64,000 bases of DNA from Streptomyces zinciresistens K42 (lineage in GTDB: Bacteria; Actinomycetota; Actinomycetes; Streptomycetales; Streptomycetaceae): NCBI RefSeq assembly GCF_000225525.1, contig NZ_AGBF01000017.1, positions 1-64,000 of the forward strand. Direction: 5' to 3'. Made by a program: the position numbers and the translations under genes. The notes beneath the pieces were generated by a model, which did no database searches, was not told the origin of the DNA, and saw only the letters and a list, made by a program, of their open reading frames with translations. Positions 23,866-32,666 of this stretch are shown here, piece after piece (the stretch's first letter is position 1; each line of letters opens with the position of its first letter).

Positions 23866-24507
23866 ATGCGAGTGAACCGATGGACGTGTACGGCACGGAC
23901 CGCGAGGGCGGGGAGTGCGGCGAGGGCCGTCGTACGGCTGGTGGTGCTGCTGCTCCTGACGGCGGCGGTGCTCCTGGCGCCGCCCCCGCCGCTGGGGCCG
24001 GCGGCCTGGGGCGCCCCGTCCGCTCCGGCGCCGGACCCCCTGGTGCCGGCGGTCGGCCGGACATGGCCGGTGGAGCCGCGCCCGGCGGTGCTGCGCGGCT
24101 GGCAGCCCCCGGCGACCGCCTACGGCCGCGGCCACCGCGGCGCGGACCTGGCCGCACCGGCCGGGACGGCGGTGCGGGCGGTGGCACCGGGCCGGGTGTC
24201 CTTCGCGGGCCGGGTGGCGGGCCGGGGGGTGGTGTCGGTCGAGCTCGCGGGCACGGGCTCGCCCCCGCTGCGCACGACGTACGAACCGGTACGGGCGTCC
24301 GTCGCACGGGGCGACCGGGTCCGGGCGGGCGAGGTGATCGGCGCCGTCGAGAGCGGCGGTTCCCACTGCGCGGGCGGGTGCCTGCACTGGGGTCTGCGCG
24401 ACGGCGAGACCTACCGGGACCCGCTGTCGCTCCTGCCGCCCTGGCTGCTGCGCCGGGGCCCGTCAAGACTGCTCCCGGTCCTGGATGTCCCGCTGCCGCC
24501 CGGATGA
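23866..24507 (+). CDS. Secreted M23 (LytM-type) peptidase
   Basis: This 213-aa protein has a hydrophobic export segment near residues 18-38 and a C-terminal M23 domain. [10 protein letters not shown] near residue 92 supplies the His and Asp zinc ligands, and CLHWG near 175 supplies part of the HxH pair, here in the form [11 protein letters not shown] with two flanking Cys. The catalytic set seems complete, so it is probably an active peptidoglycan endopeptidase rather than a degenerate LytM regulator. ATG at 23866 is preferred because upstream codons run through the DnaA-like sites. It is divergent from rpsB. Confidence 0.85.
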   Translation: MRVNRWTCTARTARAGSAARAVVRLVVLLLLTAAVLLAPPPPLGPAAWGAPSAPAPDPLVPAVGRTWPVEPRPAVLRGWQPPATAYGRGHRGADLAAPAGTAVRAVAPGRVSFAGRVAGRGVVSVELAGTGSPPLRTTYEPVRASVARGDRVRAGEVIGAVESGGSHCAGGCLHWGLRDGETYRDPLSLLPPWLLRRGPSRLLPVLDVPLPPG

Positions 24508-24563
24508 CTCCGGCCGCCGCCGGGGCCGGGCGCCGCCCACCTCGGCGGCACGCCCCGCTCCCG

Positions 24564-25154
24564 TCAGCCCGTGACGCCCCTGAGCGCCATCGCGACGGCG
24601 GCGTCCGTGATCGACTCCGGTTCCTCCGCCGCTCCCAGTTCGATCCGGCGGACGGCGGCGTCCACCACGCCCTGGAGCAGCATCGCGGCGAGGCGGGGCT
24701 CCGCGTGGCCCATCTCCCGCAGCGCCTCGACGATCATCGCGACCAGCCCGCCGTGGGCGGCCCGGATCTTCTCGCGCGCCCCCGCGTCCAGCTCGCTCGC
24801 GGAGATGGCGACCACGGCCCGGTGCCTGCGGTCCCCGACCAGCGCGAGCTGGCGGCGCACGTACGCCTCGACCTGGCCCTCGGGGCTGCTCTCGCGGCGC
24901 ATCGCCTCGGAGACCTCGGCCGCCCAGACCGGGAAGTCGGCCTCGCACAGCTCCTCGACGACGGCGGCACGCGACCGGAAGTACTCGTACACGGACGACC
25001 GGGCCAGCCCCGTGCGCTCGGCGAGCGCCGGGAAGGTCAGCGCCTCCGTCCCGCCCTCGGACAACAGGGACCGCGCCGCGTCCAGCAGGGCGGCTCGCTG
25101 CATCGACCGGTGCTCGGCCACGGAGGCCGCTCGAATCCTTGGCACGTCGACCAC
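24564..25154 (-). CDS. TetR family transcriptional regulator
   Basis: This 196-aa repressor has an N-terminal helix-turn-helix: LLDAARSLLSEGG, then LTFPALAERTGLARSSVYEYFRS near residues 40-60. The C-terminal ligand domain is all-helical and not assignable to a known inducer. Start is uncertain, with the GTG at 25154 taken as longest. It is convergent with the M23 peptidase gene and downstream of whiG on the same strand, separated from whiG by a dispersed repeat. Its target is not evident. Confidence 0.87.
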   Translation of the reverse strand: MVDVPRIRAASVAEHRSMQRAALLDAARSLLSEGGTEALTFPALAERTGLARSSVYEYFRSRAAVVEELCEADFPVWAAEVSEAMRRESSPEGQVEAYVRRQLALVGDRRHRAVVAISASELDAGAREKIRAAHGGLVAMIVEALREMGHAEPRLAAMLLQGVVDAAVRRIELGAAEEPESITDAAVAMALRGVTG

Positions 25155-25235
25155 TCTACGGACGCGCCACCCCCGGCGGGAGTGCCCCGGCGCACTCGCC
25201 GGCGATCGCGCAGATGCCGCGGCGGGCGGTGTCCG

Positions 25236-25308
25236 TCCGCCGGGGAGCGGCGTCCGGTGCGCGCTCCCGGCGTGCCGGCGAGGGGGCGTGCCGGGCGTCG
25301 CGACGGGC
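25236..25308. repeat. Dispersed intergenic repeat, copy 2
   Basis: This stretch matches 4900-4973 in the same orientation with only small substitutions and indels. It lies just downstream of whiG, as copy 1 lies just downstream of the aldehyde dehydrogenase gene. The conserved core includes CGTGCCGGGCGTCGCGACGG. Confidence 0.6.
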
Positions 25309-25335
25309 CGGATGCGGCCGGCCCACGGCAGCGGG

Positions 25336-26181
25336 TCAGCGCCCGAACCCGGCCAGTTTCGCCCGGAGCTGGAGCACCGACTTGGTGTGGATCTGGCTCA
25401 CCCGGCTCTCGGTGACGCCCAGTACGTTGCCGATCTCGGCCAGTGTGAGGCCCTCGTAGTAGTACAGCGTCACCACGGTCTTCTCCCGCTCGGGGAGGGT
25501 GTTGATCGCCCGCGCCAGGAACCGGCGCAGCTCCCGGCCCTCGGCGACCTCCACGGGGTCGTCCGCGGCGGTGTCCTCCAGCGTGTCCATGACGCTGAGC
25601 CCGTCGCCGCCCTCACTGCCGACGTGCAGCAACTCCTCCAGGGCCACCACGTTGGCCAGCGACAACTGGCTGAAAACCGCATGGAGTTCGTCCACCGCGA
25701 TCCCCATTTCGGCGGCCACCTCGGCCTCCGTCGGGGTGCGCCGCAGCCGGGCCTCCAGGGTGGCGTAGGCGCGCTCCACGTTGCGTGCCTTCTGCCGCAC
25801 GGACCGCGGGATCCAGTCCAGCGCCCTGAGTTCGTCGATCATCGCGCCCCGGATCCGGGTGATCGCGTACGTCTCGAACTTGATCTCCCGGTCGACGTCG
25901 AACTTCTCGATCGCGTCGATCAGCCCGAACACCCCGGAGGAGACGAAGTCCGCCTGCTCCACGTTGGCCGGCAGGCCGACGCTCACCCGGCCCGCCACGT
26001 ACTTGACGAGCGGCGAGTAGTGCAGGATCAGCTGCTCGCGCAGCCGCTCGTCCCCCGTCGCCTTGTACGACCGCCACAGCTCGTCGAGTGTCGAGGGAGC
26101 GGGCGGCCGCACGCCGCCACCGTCACGTGCGGCCGGGGGGATCGCCGCCGCCCGGTCGGACCCGGAGGTGTGCTGGGGCAT
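25336..26181 (-). CDS. whiG: RNA polymerase sigma factor WhiG
   Basis: This 281-aa sigma factor is of the FliA group and commits aerial hyphae to sporulation in Streptomyces. Region 2 is clear ([20 protein letters not shown] and [18 protein letters not shown]), with [15 protein letters not shown] in region 3 and the region 4 helix-turn-helix [20 protein letters not shown] near residue 250. The anti-sigma protein RsiG is not encoded here. The ATG start gives the length expected for WhiG. It is divergent from nothing and lies 300 bp below dprA. Confidence 0.96.
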   Translation of the reverse strand: MPQHTSGSDRAAAIPPAARDGGGVRPPAPSTLDELWRSYKATGDERLREQLILHYSPLVKYVAGRVSVGLPANVEQADFVSSGVFGLIDAIEKFDVDREIKFETYAITRIRGAMIDELRALDWIPRSVRQKARNVERAYATLEARLRRTPTEAEVAAEMGIAVDELHAVFSQLSLANVVALEELLHVGSEGGDGLSVMDTLEDTAADDPVEVAEGRELRRFLARAINTLPEREKTVVTLYYYEGLTLAEIGNVLGVTESRVSQIHTKSVLQLRAKLAGFGR

Positions 26182-26481
26182 TCGTCGCCTTGTGCCGTTC
26201 TGCCGTGAAGCGGGTGCCTGGAGAGCTGTCGGTCTGGTGCCGTTCCGCTGCCGTCTGATGCTTTTCCTGTGCCGAGGTGCCGGTCTGCGCCGGAATCCAC
26301 GTGAGCGTAGCGTGACTGAAGTGTCGCGGTGCGCGAAGAGTGGGCCGCAGGGCGTACGCAGATACGTTCCGCTGGACGCTCCGCCGGGTCATGGCGATCG
26401 CTCTACGTGATCACCCGAACACCCCAACTGGGGGAATTCACAAGGACATCCGTGTTCCCCCGTACGGCCGAACCCCCTCGG
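26182..26481. other. Intergenic region between dprA and whiG
   Basis: No gene is visible in these 300 bp. The whiG leader and promoter should be here, but no convincing -10/-35 pair was found. A terminator-like hairpin for dprA is at 26430-26461. Confidence 0.5.
26430..26461 (-). terminator. Terminator-like hairpin after dprA
   Basis: GGGGGAA pairs with TTCCCCC and CAC pairs with GTG with a small bulge, 21 bp after the dprA stop codon. Confidence 0.45.
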
Positions 26482-27642
26482 TCAACCGGGGCTCGGCGAG
26501 GCCCGGGCGGAGATCATCGCCTGGCGTGTCAACTTCCAGCCGTCGCCGTGTCGTTCGACCCAGCCGAGTGAGCGGAGTTCGTACAGTCTCGCGATCGCGT
26601 CGTCCTCGGTGGTCCGCGCCGCGCGGGCGATCTCGGCCGGCGGGGCCGCCCGCGTCCCGGGCAGCGCGGCCAGTACGTCGCGCGCCATCGGCCGGAGCAG
26701 GTCGCGGGGCAGGACGGGGCCGCGGCGCTCGGGCGCGAGCTCTCCCATGGCGCCGACGAGTTCGACGACCTCGGCGGCGTCGGTGACGAGTTCGGCCTCG
26801 CCGCGCAGCAGTTCGTGGACGCCTGCCGACAGGGCGCTGGTGGCCGGGCCGGGGACGCCCATGGTGTGGCGCCCGAGCCGCCGCGCGGCCCGTGCGGTGA
26901 CCAGGGAGCCGCTGCGATGGGCGGCCTCGACGACCACGGTGCCGCGGGTGAGCGCCGCGATGACGCGGTTGCGGACGACGAATCTGCTGGGGGTGGGGTG
27001 CTCGCCCGGCGGCAGCTCTCCGATCACCAGTCCCTGCTCGGCGATCCTGTTGATCAGCTGGGTGTGCCCGCGCGGGTAGGGCCGGTCGACCCCGCAGGCG
27101 AGCACGGCGACGGTGGCCCCGCCGGCGCCGAGCGCTCCTCGGTGGGCGGCGCCGTCGACTCCGTAGGCGCCGCCGGAGACGACGACCCAGCCCCGCTCGG
27201 CGAGCCCGCAGGCCACCGTGGCGGCCATGTGGGCGCCGTACTCGGTGCAGGCCCGCGCGCCGACCAGGGCGACGGACCGCAGGGCCCACATCCGCAGATC
27301 GGCCGGCCCGCGCACCCACAGCCCCACGGGGCGCGCGTCCCCCAGGTCGTCGAGCTGGCCCGGCCACTCGCCGTCCCCCGGGCACAGGAAGCGCACCCCG
27401 GCCGCGCGGGCCGTCGCGAGGTCCCGGGCCGGATCGGCGAGCGCGGCCCGGGACCGCAGCCCCTCCCACCGCTTGGCACCCACCCCGGGCAGGGTCTCGG
27501 TGCCCCGCCGCAGCCGCCGCACGACGGTGTCGATCCCGAACTCCCGCAGCCACCGCCCGACCACCGCGTCCCCGGGCTCGGCGACCCGGCTGAGGAGGAC
27601 CCGCCCGAGCAGGTCGTCCCCGGGCTCCGGGTCCGGCGTCAT
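26482..27642 (-). CDS. dprA: DNA processing protein DprA/Smf
   Basis: This 386-aa protein has a Rossmann-like DprA core (about residues 110-320): SVALVGARACTEYG, SGGAYGVDGAAHRGAL, NRVIAALTRGTVVVEA and SGSLVTA are family motifs. DprA loads RecA on single-stranded DNA in transforming bacteria; its role in Streptomyces is unclear. A winged-helix-like C-terminus (about 325-375) is present, as in the long form. The start overlaps the comM-like stop by 4 bp (ATGA), so translation is coupled. Confidence 0.93.
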   Translation of the reverse strand: MTPDPEPGDDLLGRVLLSRVAEPGDAVVGRWLREFGIDTVVRRLRRGTETLPGVGAKRWEGLRSRAALADPARDLATARAAGVRFLCPGDGEWPGQLDDLGDARPVGLWVRGPADLRMWALRSVALVGARACTEYGAHMAATVACGLAERGWVVVSGGAYGVDGAAHRGALGAGGATVAVLACGVDRPYPRGHTQLINRIAEQGLVIGELPPGEHPTPSRFVVRNRVIAALTRGTVVVEAAHRSGSLVTARAARRLGRHTMGVPGPATSALSAGVHELLRGEAELVTDAAEVVELVGAMGELAPERRGPVLPRDLLRPMARDVLAALPGTRAAPPAEIARAARTTEDDAIARLYELRSLGWVERHGDGWKLTRQAMISARASPSPG

Positions 27643-29264
27643 GCCGGCGCCCCGAGGACCAGGGGGACGCCGCGCGGGACCCCGGTGCGCAGTTGCAGGG
27701 CCAGCGCGACGTCCGTCGCGTCGGGCCGGTCGTGTCCGGCGAGGTCGGCGACGGTCCAGGCGACCCGCAGCACCCGGTCCAGGCCCCGGGCGGTGAGGAC
27801 GCCGCGTTCGAGGTTGCGCTCGGCCTCGTCCATGGCGCCGGGCACGGCGTACCAGCGGCTGCGCAGCTCACGGCCGGGGATCTCGCTGTTGGTCCGCCAC
27901 GGGGTGCCGTCGAGGCGGGCCCCGGCCCGCTCGCGGGCCGCGCACACCCGGTCGGCGACGGTGGCCGTCGACTCGCCCCGCGCTCCGCGCTCGGTCAGCT
28001 GGGCACGTGTGACGCGCTCGACCTGGACGCGGAGGTCGACCCGGTCGAGCAGGGGCCCCGAGAGCCGGGCCTGATAGCGGCGGACGGCCGAGGGCGGGCA
28101 CTCGCACAGGTCGTCGGTCCGCGAGAAGCGGCCGCAGGGGCAGGGGTTCGCCGCGAGGACCATGAGGAACTTGGCGGGGAAGCGGACGACGCCCGCGCTG
28201 CGCGCGATGACGACGTGCCCGGCCTCCAGCGGCTGCCGCAGGGCGTCGAGGGCCCGGCCGCTGAACTCGGGCGTCTCGTCCAGGAACAGCACGCCCCGGT
28301 GGGACAGCGACACCGCTCCGGGGCGCGCGACACCGGGCCCGCCGCCGACGAGCGCCTGCATCGTGGCCGAGTGGTGCGGCGCGCAGTAGGGGGCGACGTC
28401 GATCAGGGGCCTGCCCGGGGGCAGCAGACCGGCAACCGAGTGCACGGCCGTGACCTCCAGCGACTCCAGTCTGCCGAGCCGGGGGAGGACGGCCGGCATC
28501 CGCTCGGCCAGCATCGTCTTGCCGGCGCCGGGCGGGCCCTCCAGGAACAGGTGGTGGCCGCCCGCGGCGGCGACCTCCACCGCGGTGCGCGCGGGCCGCT
28601 GGCCCACCACGTCGGCGAGGTCGTGGCCGTGGTCGGGCTCGACGGCGCCCATGCCGTGCATGCCCGTGGCCGCTCCCGTGCCGGGCACCCGCAGGCCGGC
28701 GAGCAGGGGATCGGGGCGGCCCTGGTCGTCGGGTTCCTCCTCGGGCACCGGTTCGTCCGCGAGGACGGCGATGAGCTGGCGCAGGCTGCGCACACCGAGC
28801 ACGGACACCCCGGGCACCAGGGACGCCTCGGCGGCCGCGCTCTCCGGGACGACCACCTGTTCGTAGCCCGCGTCGGCGGCGGCCAGGACCGCGGGCAGGA
28901 TGCCGCGGACCGGGCGCACCCGTCCGTCGAGGCCGAGCTCGCCGATCATCACGATGTCGGCGAGCACCCGGGGGTCGATGCGCTCGGCGGCACCGAGGAC
29001 GGCGCAGGCGACGGCCAGGTCGAAACCGCTTCCCGCCTTGGGCACCGACGCCGGGCTGAGGCCCACGGTCAGCTTCTTCTGCGGCCACTCGTCGCCCGAG
29101 TTCACCACCGCGGCCCGGACCCGGTCCCGGCTCTCCGTCAGGCTCTTGTCCGGCAGCCCCACCAGTGTGAAGGCCGCCACTCCGGGCTCCAGGTCGGCCT
29201 GGACCTCGACGACGACTCCCTCGACGCCCACGAGGGCCACCGAGCAGGTGCGTGCGAAACCCAT
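27639..29264 (-). CDS. comM: YifB/ComM family AAA+ magnesium chelatase-like protein
   Basis: This 541-aa AAA+ protein has the N-terminal Lon-like fold (ARTCSVALVGVEG to FDLAVACAVLGA), Walker A GPPGAGKT near residue 240, a Walker B FLDETPEF near 325, and AANPCPCG with clustered Cys near 370. ComM is a branch-migration helicase that assists transformation in Vibrio and Haemophilus. The C-terminal Mg_chelatase_C domain is present. It starts directly after the yraN stop codon with no gap, and overlaps dprA, giving a yraN-comM-dprA operon. Confidence 0.93.
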   Translation of the reverse strand: MGFARTCSVALVGVEGVVVEVQADLEPGVAAFTLVGLPDKSLTESRDRVRAAVVNSGDEWPQKKLTVGLSPASVPKAGSGFDLAVACAVLGAAERIDPRVLADIVMIGELGLDGRVRPVRGILPAVLAAADAGYEQVVVPESAAAEASLVPGVSVLGVRSLRQLIAVLADEPVPEEEPDDQGRPDPLLAGLRVPGTGAATGMHGMGAVEPDHGHDLADVVGQRPARTAVEVAAAGGHHLFLEGPPGAGKTMLAERMPAVLPRLGRLESLEVTAVHSVAGLLPPGRPLIDVAPYCAPHHSATMQALVGGGPGVARPGAVSLSHRGVLFLDETPEFSGRALDALRQPLEAGHVVIARSAGVVRFPAKFLMVLAANPCPCGRFSRTDDLCECPPSAVRRYQARLSGPLLDRVDLRVQVERVTRAQLTERGARGESTATVADRVCAARERAGARLDGTPWRTNSEIPGRELRSRWYAVPGAMDEAERNLERGVLTARGLDRVLRVAWTVADLAGHDRPDATDVALALQLRTGVPRGVPLVLGAPA

Positions 29265-29693
29265 TCAGGCCACCCCCCGCACATGCTCGACGACCGGTGC
29301 GCCGCGCCGGGGCAGGACCACGCCGACGAGGTCGATGCGGACGCCTCCGGGCGGTGCGCCGCCGTGCGCGTGGAGCCAGCTCTCGGCGAGGCCCCGCAGC
29401 CGGGCCGCCTTCACCGCGGTCAGCGCGGCCATCGGATGCTCGTAGGGGCCCGCGCGGCGGGTCTTGACCTCGCAGACGACCAGCACGTCGCCGTCGCGCG
29501 CCACGATGTCGATCTCGCCGGTCCTGCCGCAGCGCCAGTTGCGCTCCAGGACGGCCAGGCCGGCCTCGGCGAGCCGCCGGGCGGCCAGTGTCTCGCCGTA
29601 CCGGCCGAGGGCGCCGCGGGCGCTCCCCCGGCCCGGTCCCCCGGTCCCGCCCGCCGCCCCGACCCGGTTGTTCGTGCCCTTGGTGGTCTTCAT
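29265..29693 (-). CDS. YraN family putative endonuclease
   Basis: This 142-aa protein belongs to UPF0102/YraN, a restriction-endonuclease-like fold. The conserved core is visible: [12 protein letters not shown] near residue 25, [18 protein letters not shown] near 55 and VVCEVKTRR near 68, giving the E-D-ExK pattern. Its biological function is not settled. ATG at 29693 is preferred because GGAGG lies 7 bp upstream; the frame is open 14 codons further. It heads the yraN-comM-dprA operon. Confidence 0.92.
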   Translation of the reverse strand: MKTTKGTNNRVGAAGGTGGPGRGSARGALGRYGETLAARRLAEAGLAVLERNWRCGRTGEIDIVARDGDVLVVCEVKTRRAGPYEHPMAALTAVKAARLRGLAESWLHAHGGAPPGGVRIDLVGVVLPRRGAPVVEHVRGVA

Positions 29694-29810
29694 GTCGGCA
29701 CCTCCTCGGTGCCGACACTGCGGGCTTCGCCGCAAGCTGTTGGATCTTGGTGGACAACTCCGCGACTGTGGAAAACTTCCTCACCCTCACGGGTGATCCC
29801 GCTCCGGCGG

Positions 29811-30119
29811 TCATCCGCCGGGCAGCTCCAGATCGCTCTTGTTCAGCTCCTCGATGTTCACGTCCTTGAACGTGAGCACGCGCACCTGCTTCACGAAGCG
29901 CGCCGGCCGGTACATGTCCCACACCCAGGCATCCGCCATGGAAACCTCGAAGAAAACCTCGCCCTGGACCGAGTGCACCTGCATCTCGTAGTCGTTGGTG
30001 AGATAGAAGCGGCGCTCGGTCTCGATCACGTACTTGAACAGACCGACGACGTCGCGGTACTCCCGATAGAGCTTGAGCTCCATCTCGGTCTCGTACTTCT
30101 CGAGGTCCTCGGCGCTCAT
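29811..30119 (-). CDS. DUF2469 family conserved actinobacterial protein
   Basis: This 102-aa acidic protein begins MSAEDLEKYETEMELKLYRE and is a full-length DUF2469 member. The family is almost confined to Actinobacteria and sits next to yraN, often also near rnhB or lepB, so a role near RNA or DNA maintenance has been guessed, but none is proven. It has no signal peptide or membrane segment. Aromatic residues are frequent (WVWDMYRPARF). Confidence 0.9.
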   Translation of the reverse strand: MSAEDLEKYETEMELKLYREYRDVVGLFKYVIETERRFYLTNDYEMQVHSVQGEVFFEVSMADAWVWDMYRPARFVKQVRVLTFKDVNIEELNKSDLELPGG

Positions 30120-30175
30120 GGCATGTTCCCCTTCAGCCGTGCGATCCCACCATTGTGCGCCAGTCCCGTCCGCAC

Positions 30176-30688
30176 CTAGACGATTTCGGTGTCGAGGGTC
30201 ACGGGCCGGCCGGGGGGACCGTCGTCGAGCAGCCTGCGCAGCAGCTCGGCGAGTCTGGTCGGATACACCGTCTCATGTGCTCGGGCGAGTTCCCGACACG
30301 TCCACCAGCGCGCTCCCGCGACACTGCGCCGCTCCAGTTCGGTGAGGGCCGCGGGCCTGGTCGCCGTCTGCGTCGTACGGGCCAGGAAGTACCACTCGTC
30401 CTGGTCCCAGCGGCGTCCCGCGAACGGGAAGGAGCATCTGCGCCGCCACAGCACCGGGCCGAGTTCGACCTCCGTGATGCCGGTCTCCTCCGCGAGTTCC
30501 CGCAGGGCGGCCTCTTCTCGCGTCTCGTCGCCCTCCAGTCCTCCGCCGGGCGTGAACCACCAGTCGTCGGCCGGGTCCTCCGGCTCGTGGCCGTGCAGGA
30601 GCAGGATGCGGTCGTCGGGGTCGAGCAGGACGACCCGGGCCACCTTGCGCACCTCGTGACCAGGAGCGCCCACGGTGTCAGCGGGCAC
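30176..30688 (-). CDS. NUDIX hydrolase
   Basis: This 170-aa protein has a canonical Nudix box, GLEGDETREEAALRELAEE with Gly-Ile after it, near residues 52-73, which binds the catalytic metal and cleaves nucleoside diphosphate derivatives. WWFTPGGG precedes the box, typical of MutT/ADP-ribose types. The substrate is not predictable. GTG at 30688 is preferred: it is 7 bp after GGAG and overlaps the preceding signal peptidase gene by 11 bp. A later GTG at 30673 would remove the overlap. Confidence 0.88.
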   Translation of the reverse strand: MPADTVGAPGHEVRKVARVVLLDPDDRILLLHGHEPEDPADDWWFTPGGGLEGDETREEAALRELAEETGITEVELGPVLWRRRCSFPFAGRRWDQDEWYFLARTTQTATRPAALTELERRSVAGARWWTCRELARAHETVYPTRLAELLRRLLDDGPPGRPVTLDTEIV

Positions 30689-31457
30689 CCGCGGACTCCG
30701 CGCCCGCGCCGCGGGAGCGGCCGGAGAGCCGCTTGGCGACCGGGCCCCAGGCGCCGCCGCCCAGGACCAGCACGGCACCCACGACGATCATCGCGAACAC
30801 CGTCCGCAGGGGTCCCGGCGACGAGAGCGGGCCCAGCTTCTCGAAGCCCGAGGGGCGCTCCAGCATGCCGTTCATGGGCCAGACCACGGCGTCCACCCGC
30901 GCCGAGACCGCGCTCGCGGCCACCGTGCCGCCGGCGGCGTCGGTGAGATGGGCGGTGGAGTCCAGGGAGCCGCTGCGCTCGTCGCCCAGCAGGAAGAGCC
31001 GGCCCTTGGGCACGGTCACCGTGGGGAAGTTCCTGATCCCGGACAGGCTGTCCTCGGCCAGGTACGGCTCGTCGATCCGCTTGCCGTCGACGGTCAGCCT
31101 GCCGTCCGTGCAGCAGGCGACGGTGTCGCCCCCGACGGCGACCACGCGCTTGACCACGGGCGCGTTGCTCACCCAGGTCTTGTCGGTGAAGACGACGACG
31201 TCCCCGCGGCGGATCTCCTCGCCGCCGACGCGCTGCGCCAGCACCCGGTCCCCCACGCCGATCGTCGGCGCCATCGAACTGGTGGGCACGGTGTACGGCC
31301 GGTAGAGCACGGCCGCCCAGGCGAACCCGCCCAGGAACAGCACCAGGCCCAGCGCCATGACCAGCCCGGACACCCGCTGCCCGGTCCGGCCGCCCGCCGC
31401 TCCGCCGCTCGCGCCACCCGCGCGCGGCGCCGTACGTGTCGTGCTCTCGCCACCCAT
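30678..31457 (-). CDS. sipZ: Type I signal peptidase (SipZ position)
   Basis: This 259-aa membrane peptidase removes signal peptides outside the membrane. The catalytic Ser is in VPTSSMAPTI near residue 61 and the Lys in VVKRVVAVGGD near 103. One N-terminal anchor (about 28-50) and a C-terminal hydrophobic segment (about 220-240) are present. The box GDERSGSLDS replaces the GDHR seen in its neighbours, so a conserved His is missing. It is the last of four adjacent signal peptidases and overlaps the NUDIX gene. Confidence 0.88.
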   Translation of the reverse strand: MGGESTTRTAPRAGGASGGAAGGRTGQRVSGLVMALGLVLFLGGFAWAAVLYRPYTVPTSSMAPTIGVGDRVLAQRVGGEEIRRGDVVVFTDKTWVSNAPVVKRVVAVGGDTVACCTDGRLTVDGKRIDEPYLAEDSLSGIRNFPTVTVPKGRLFLLGDERSGSLDSTAHLTDAAGGTVAASAVSARVDAVVWPMNGMLERPSGFEKLGPLSSPGPLRTVFAMIVVGAVLVLGGGAWGPVAKRLSGRSRGAGAESAGAR

Positions 31458-31614
31458 GGGTCCGCACCCTACCCGGCGGTACCGACGGCGGGCAGCCCCT
31501 CACCAGCCACGGGGGCCGGCCTCCGGGCAAAGCTTTCCCCAGCCGTTTCCCGCCCTTCACGGCCGGCCGCGGCCACCCGGCGTCGCACGGCGGTAGGCGC
31601 CGCTTCGCCGAAAC

Positions 31615-31659
31615 GCCGGACGCCTCGCCGCTCCGGAGGGGAGCGGCGAGGCGTCCGGC
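31615..31659 (-). terminator. Long hairpin between sipY and sipZ
   Basis: A 20-bp perfect stem begins with GCCGGACGCCTCGCCGCTC and is closed by a 5-nt loop. On the minus strand it lies about 40 bp after the sipY stop codon and about 160 bp before sipZ, so sipZ may have its own promoter. Confidence 0.7.
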
Positions 31660-31697
31660 CCGTGCCGCGGGGCACGAGCAGTGTGGCGGCGGACCGG

Positions 31698-32666
31698 TCA
31701 GCGCGTCGTGGCCGCCTCGATCCGGCGGCGCCGCCACAGCACCAGCGGCACGGCGCCCGCCAGGGCAAGCCCCTGCGGCGCCCCGGTCAGCGCGGCGGAC
31801 CGGGTGCTCAGGTCCTGGTCGAAGGTGTCCGGAACCGGCAGGGTGCTCCAGCGGTTCAGCGGCCAGGCGATCACGATGGCGCGGCCGACGACCTTGTCCA
31901 CGGGGACCATGCCGCGGTTCACGTCGGCCTGGTTGTACCGGGAGTCCCGGGAGTTCTGCCGGTGGTCGCCCATGACCCAGATGAAGCCCTTGGGCACCTT
32001 CACCTTGAACTGGCCGCCCTGGTCGTCCTGGCTGCACGGGGTGTTGCCGGGGTAGACGTACGGCTCGTTGAGCGCCTTGCCGTTGACCTTGAGCGGGCCG
32101 GTGCCCTTGCACTCGATCGTGTCGCCGCCCACGCCGACGGCCCGCTTGATCAGGTCCTTCTCCTCGGCGGACGGCATGAGGCCGATCCAGCTGAGGAAGG
32201 TCTGCAAGGCGTTCGGGTCCGGGGTCGGCTCACCGGCCAGCCAGTTGGCGGGGTCGTTGAAGACGACGACCTCGCCGCGCTCGGGCTCGGAGCCGAACCA
32301 CGGGGTGAGCTTGTCGACCAGGACCCGGTCGCCCTGCTGCAGGGTGTTCTGCATCGAGTCCGAGGGGATCGAGAACGCCTGCACCAGGAAGGTCTTGATC
32401 AGCAGCGCCAGCACGAGCGCGATGCCGATCAGGATCGGCAGCTCCTTCCAGAAGGAGCGCTGCTTCTTCGGCTGGGGGACGGTCCCGCCGGCCTCTGGGC
32501 CGTCGGTCGGGGGCCGGCCTCCCGACCGTCCGTCGTCCCCGCCGGTTCCGGGCTCATTCCCGGAGGTCACGGCGCCGTCCGAGGCAGGGTCGGCCGCGCC
32601 CACGGGACGTCCGCGGTGCTCCTCGCCGTCGTGCCCGGACCGTGCGCCAACCGCCACATCCCCCAC
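31698..32666 (-). CDS. sipY: Type I signal peptidase (SipY position)
   Basis: This 322-aa protein has one long hydrophilic N-terminal region, a membrane anchor at about residues 75-95, the catalytic Ser in SIPSDSMQ near 103 and the Lys in LIKRAVGVGGD near 173. WVMGDHRQNSRDS is the box E GDHR motif. A hydrophobic C-terminal segment ends in RRRR. GTG at 32666 follows AAGGAG closely, which supports it, yet the first 113 nt overlap the sipX frame on the same strand. Confidence 0.9.
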   Translation of the reverse strand: MGDVAVGARSGHDGEEHRGRPVGAADPASDGAVTSGNEPGTGGDDGRSGGRPPTDGPEAGGTVPQPKKQRSFWKELPILIGIALVLALLIKTFLVQAFSIPSDSMQNTLQQGDRVLVDKLTPWFGSEPERGEVVVFNDPANWLAGEPTPDPNALQTFLSWIGLMPSAEEKDLIKRAVGVGGDTIECKGTGPLKVNGKALNEPYVYPGNTPCSQDDQGGQFKVKVPKGFIWVMGDHRQNSRDSRYNQADVNRGMVPVDKVVGRAIVIAWPLNRWSTLPVPDTFDQDLSTRSAALTGAPQGLALAGAVPLVLWRRRRIEAATTR

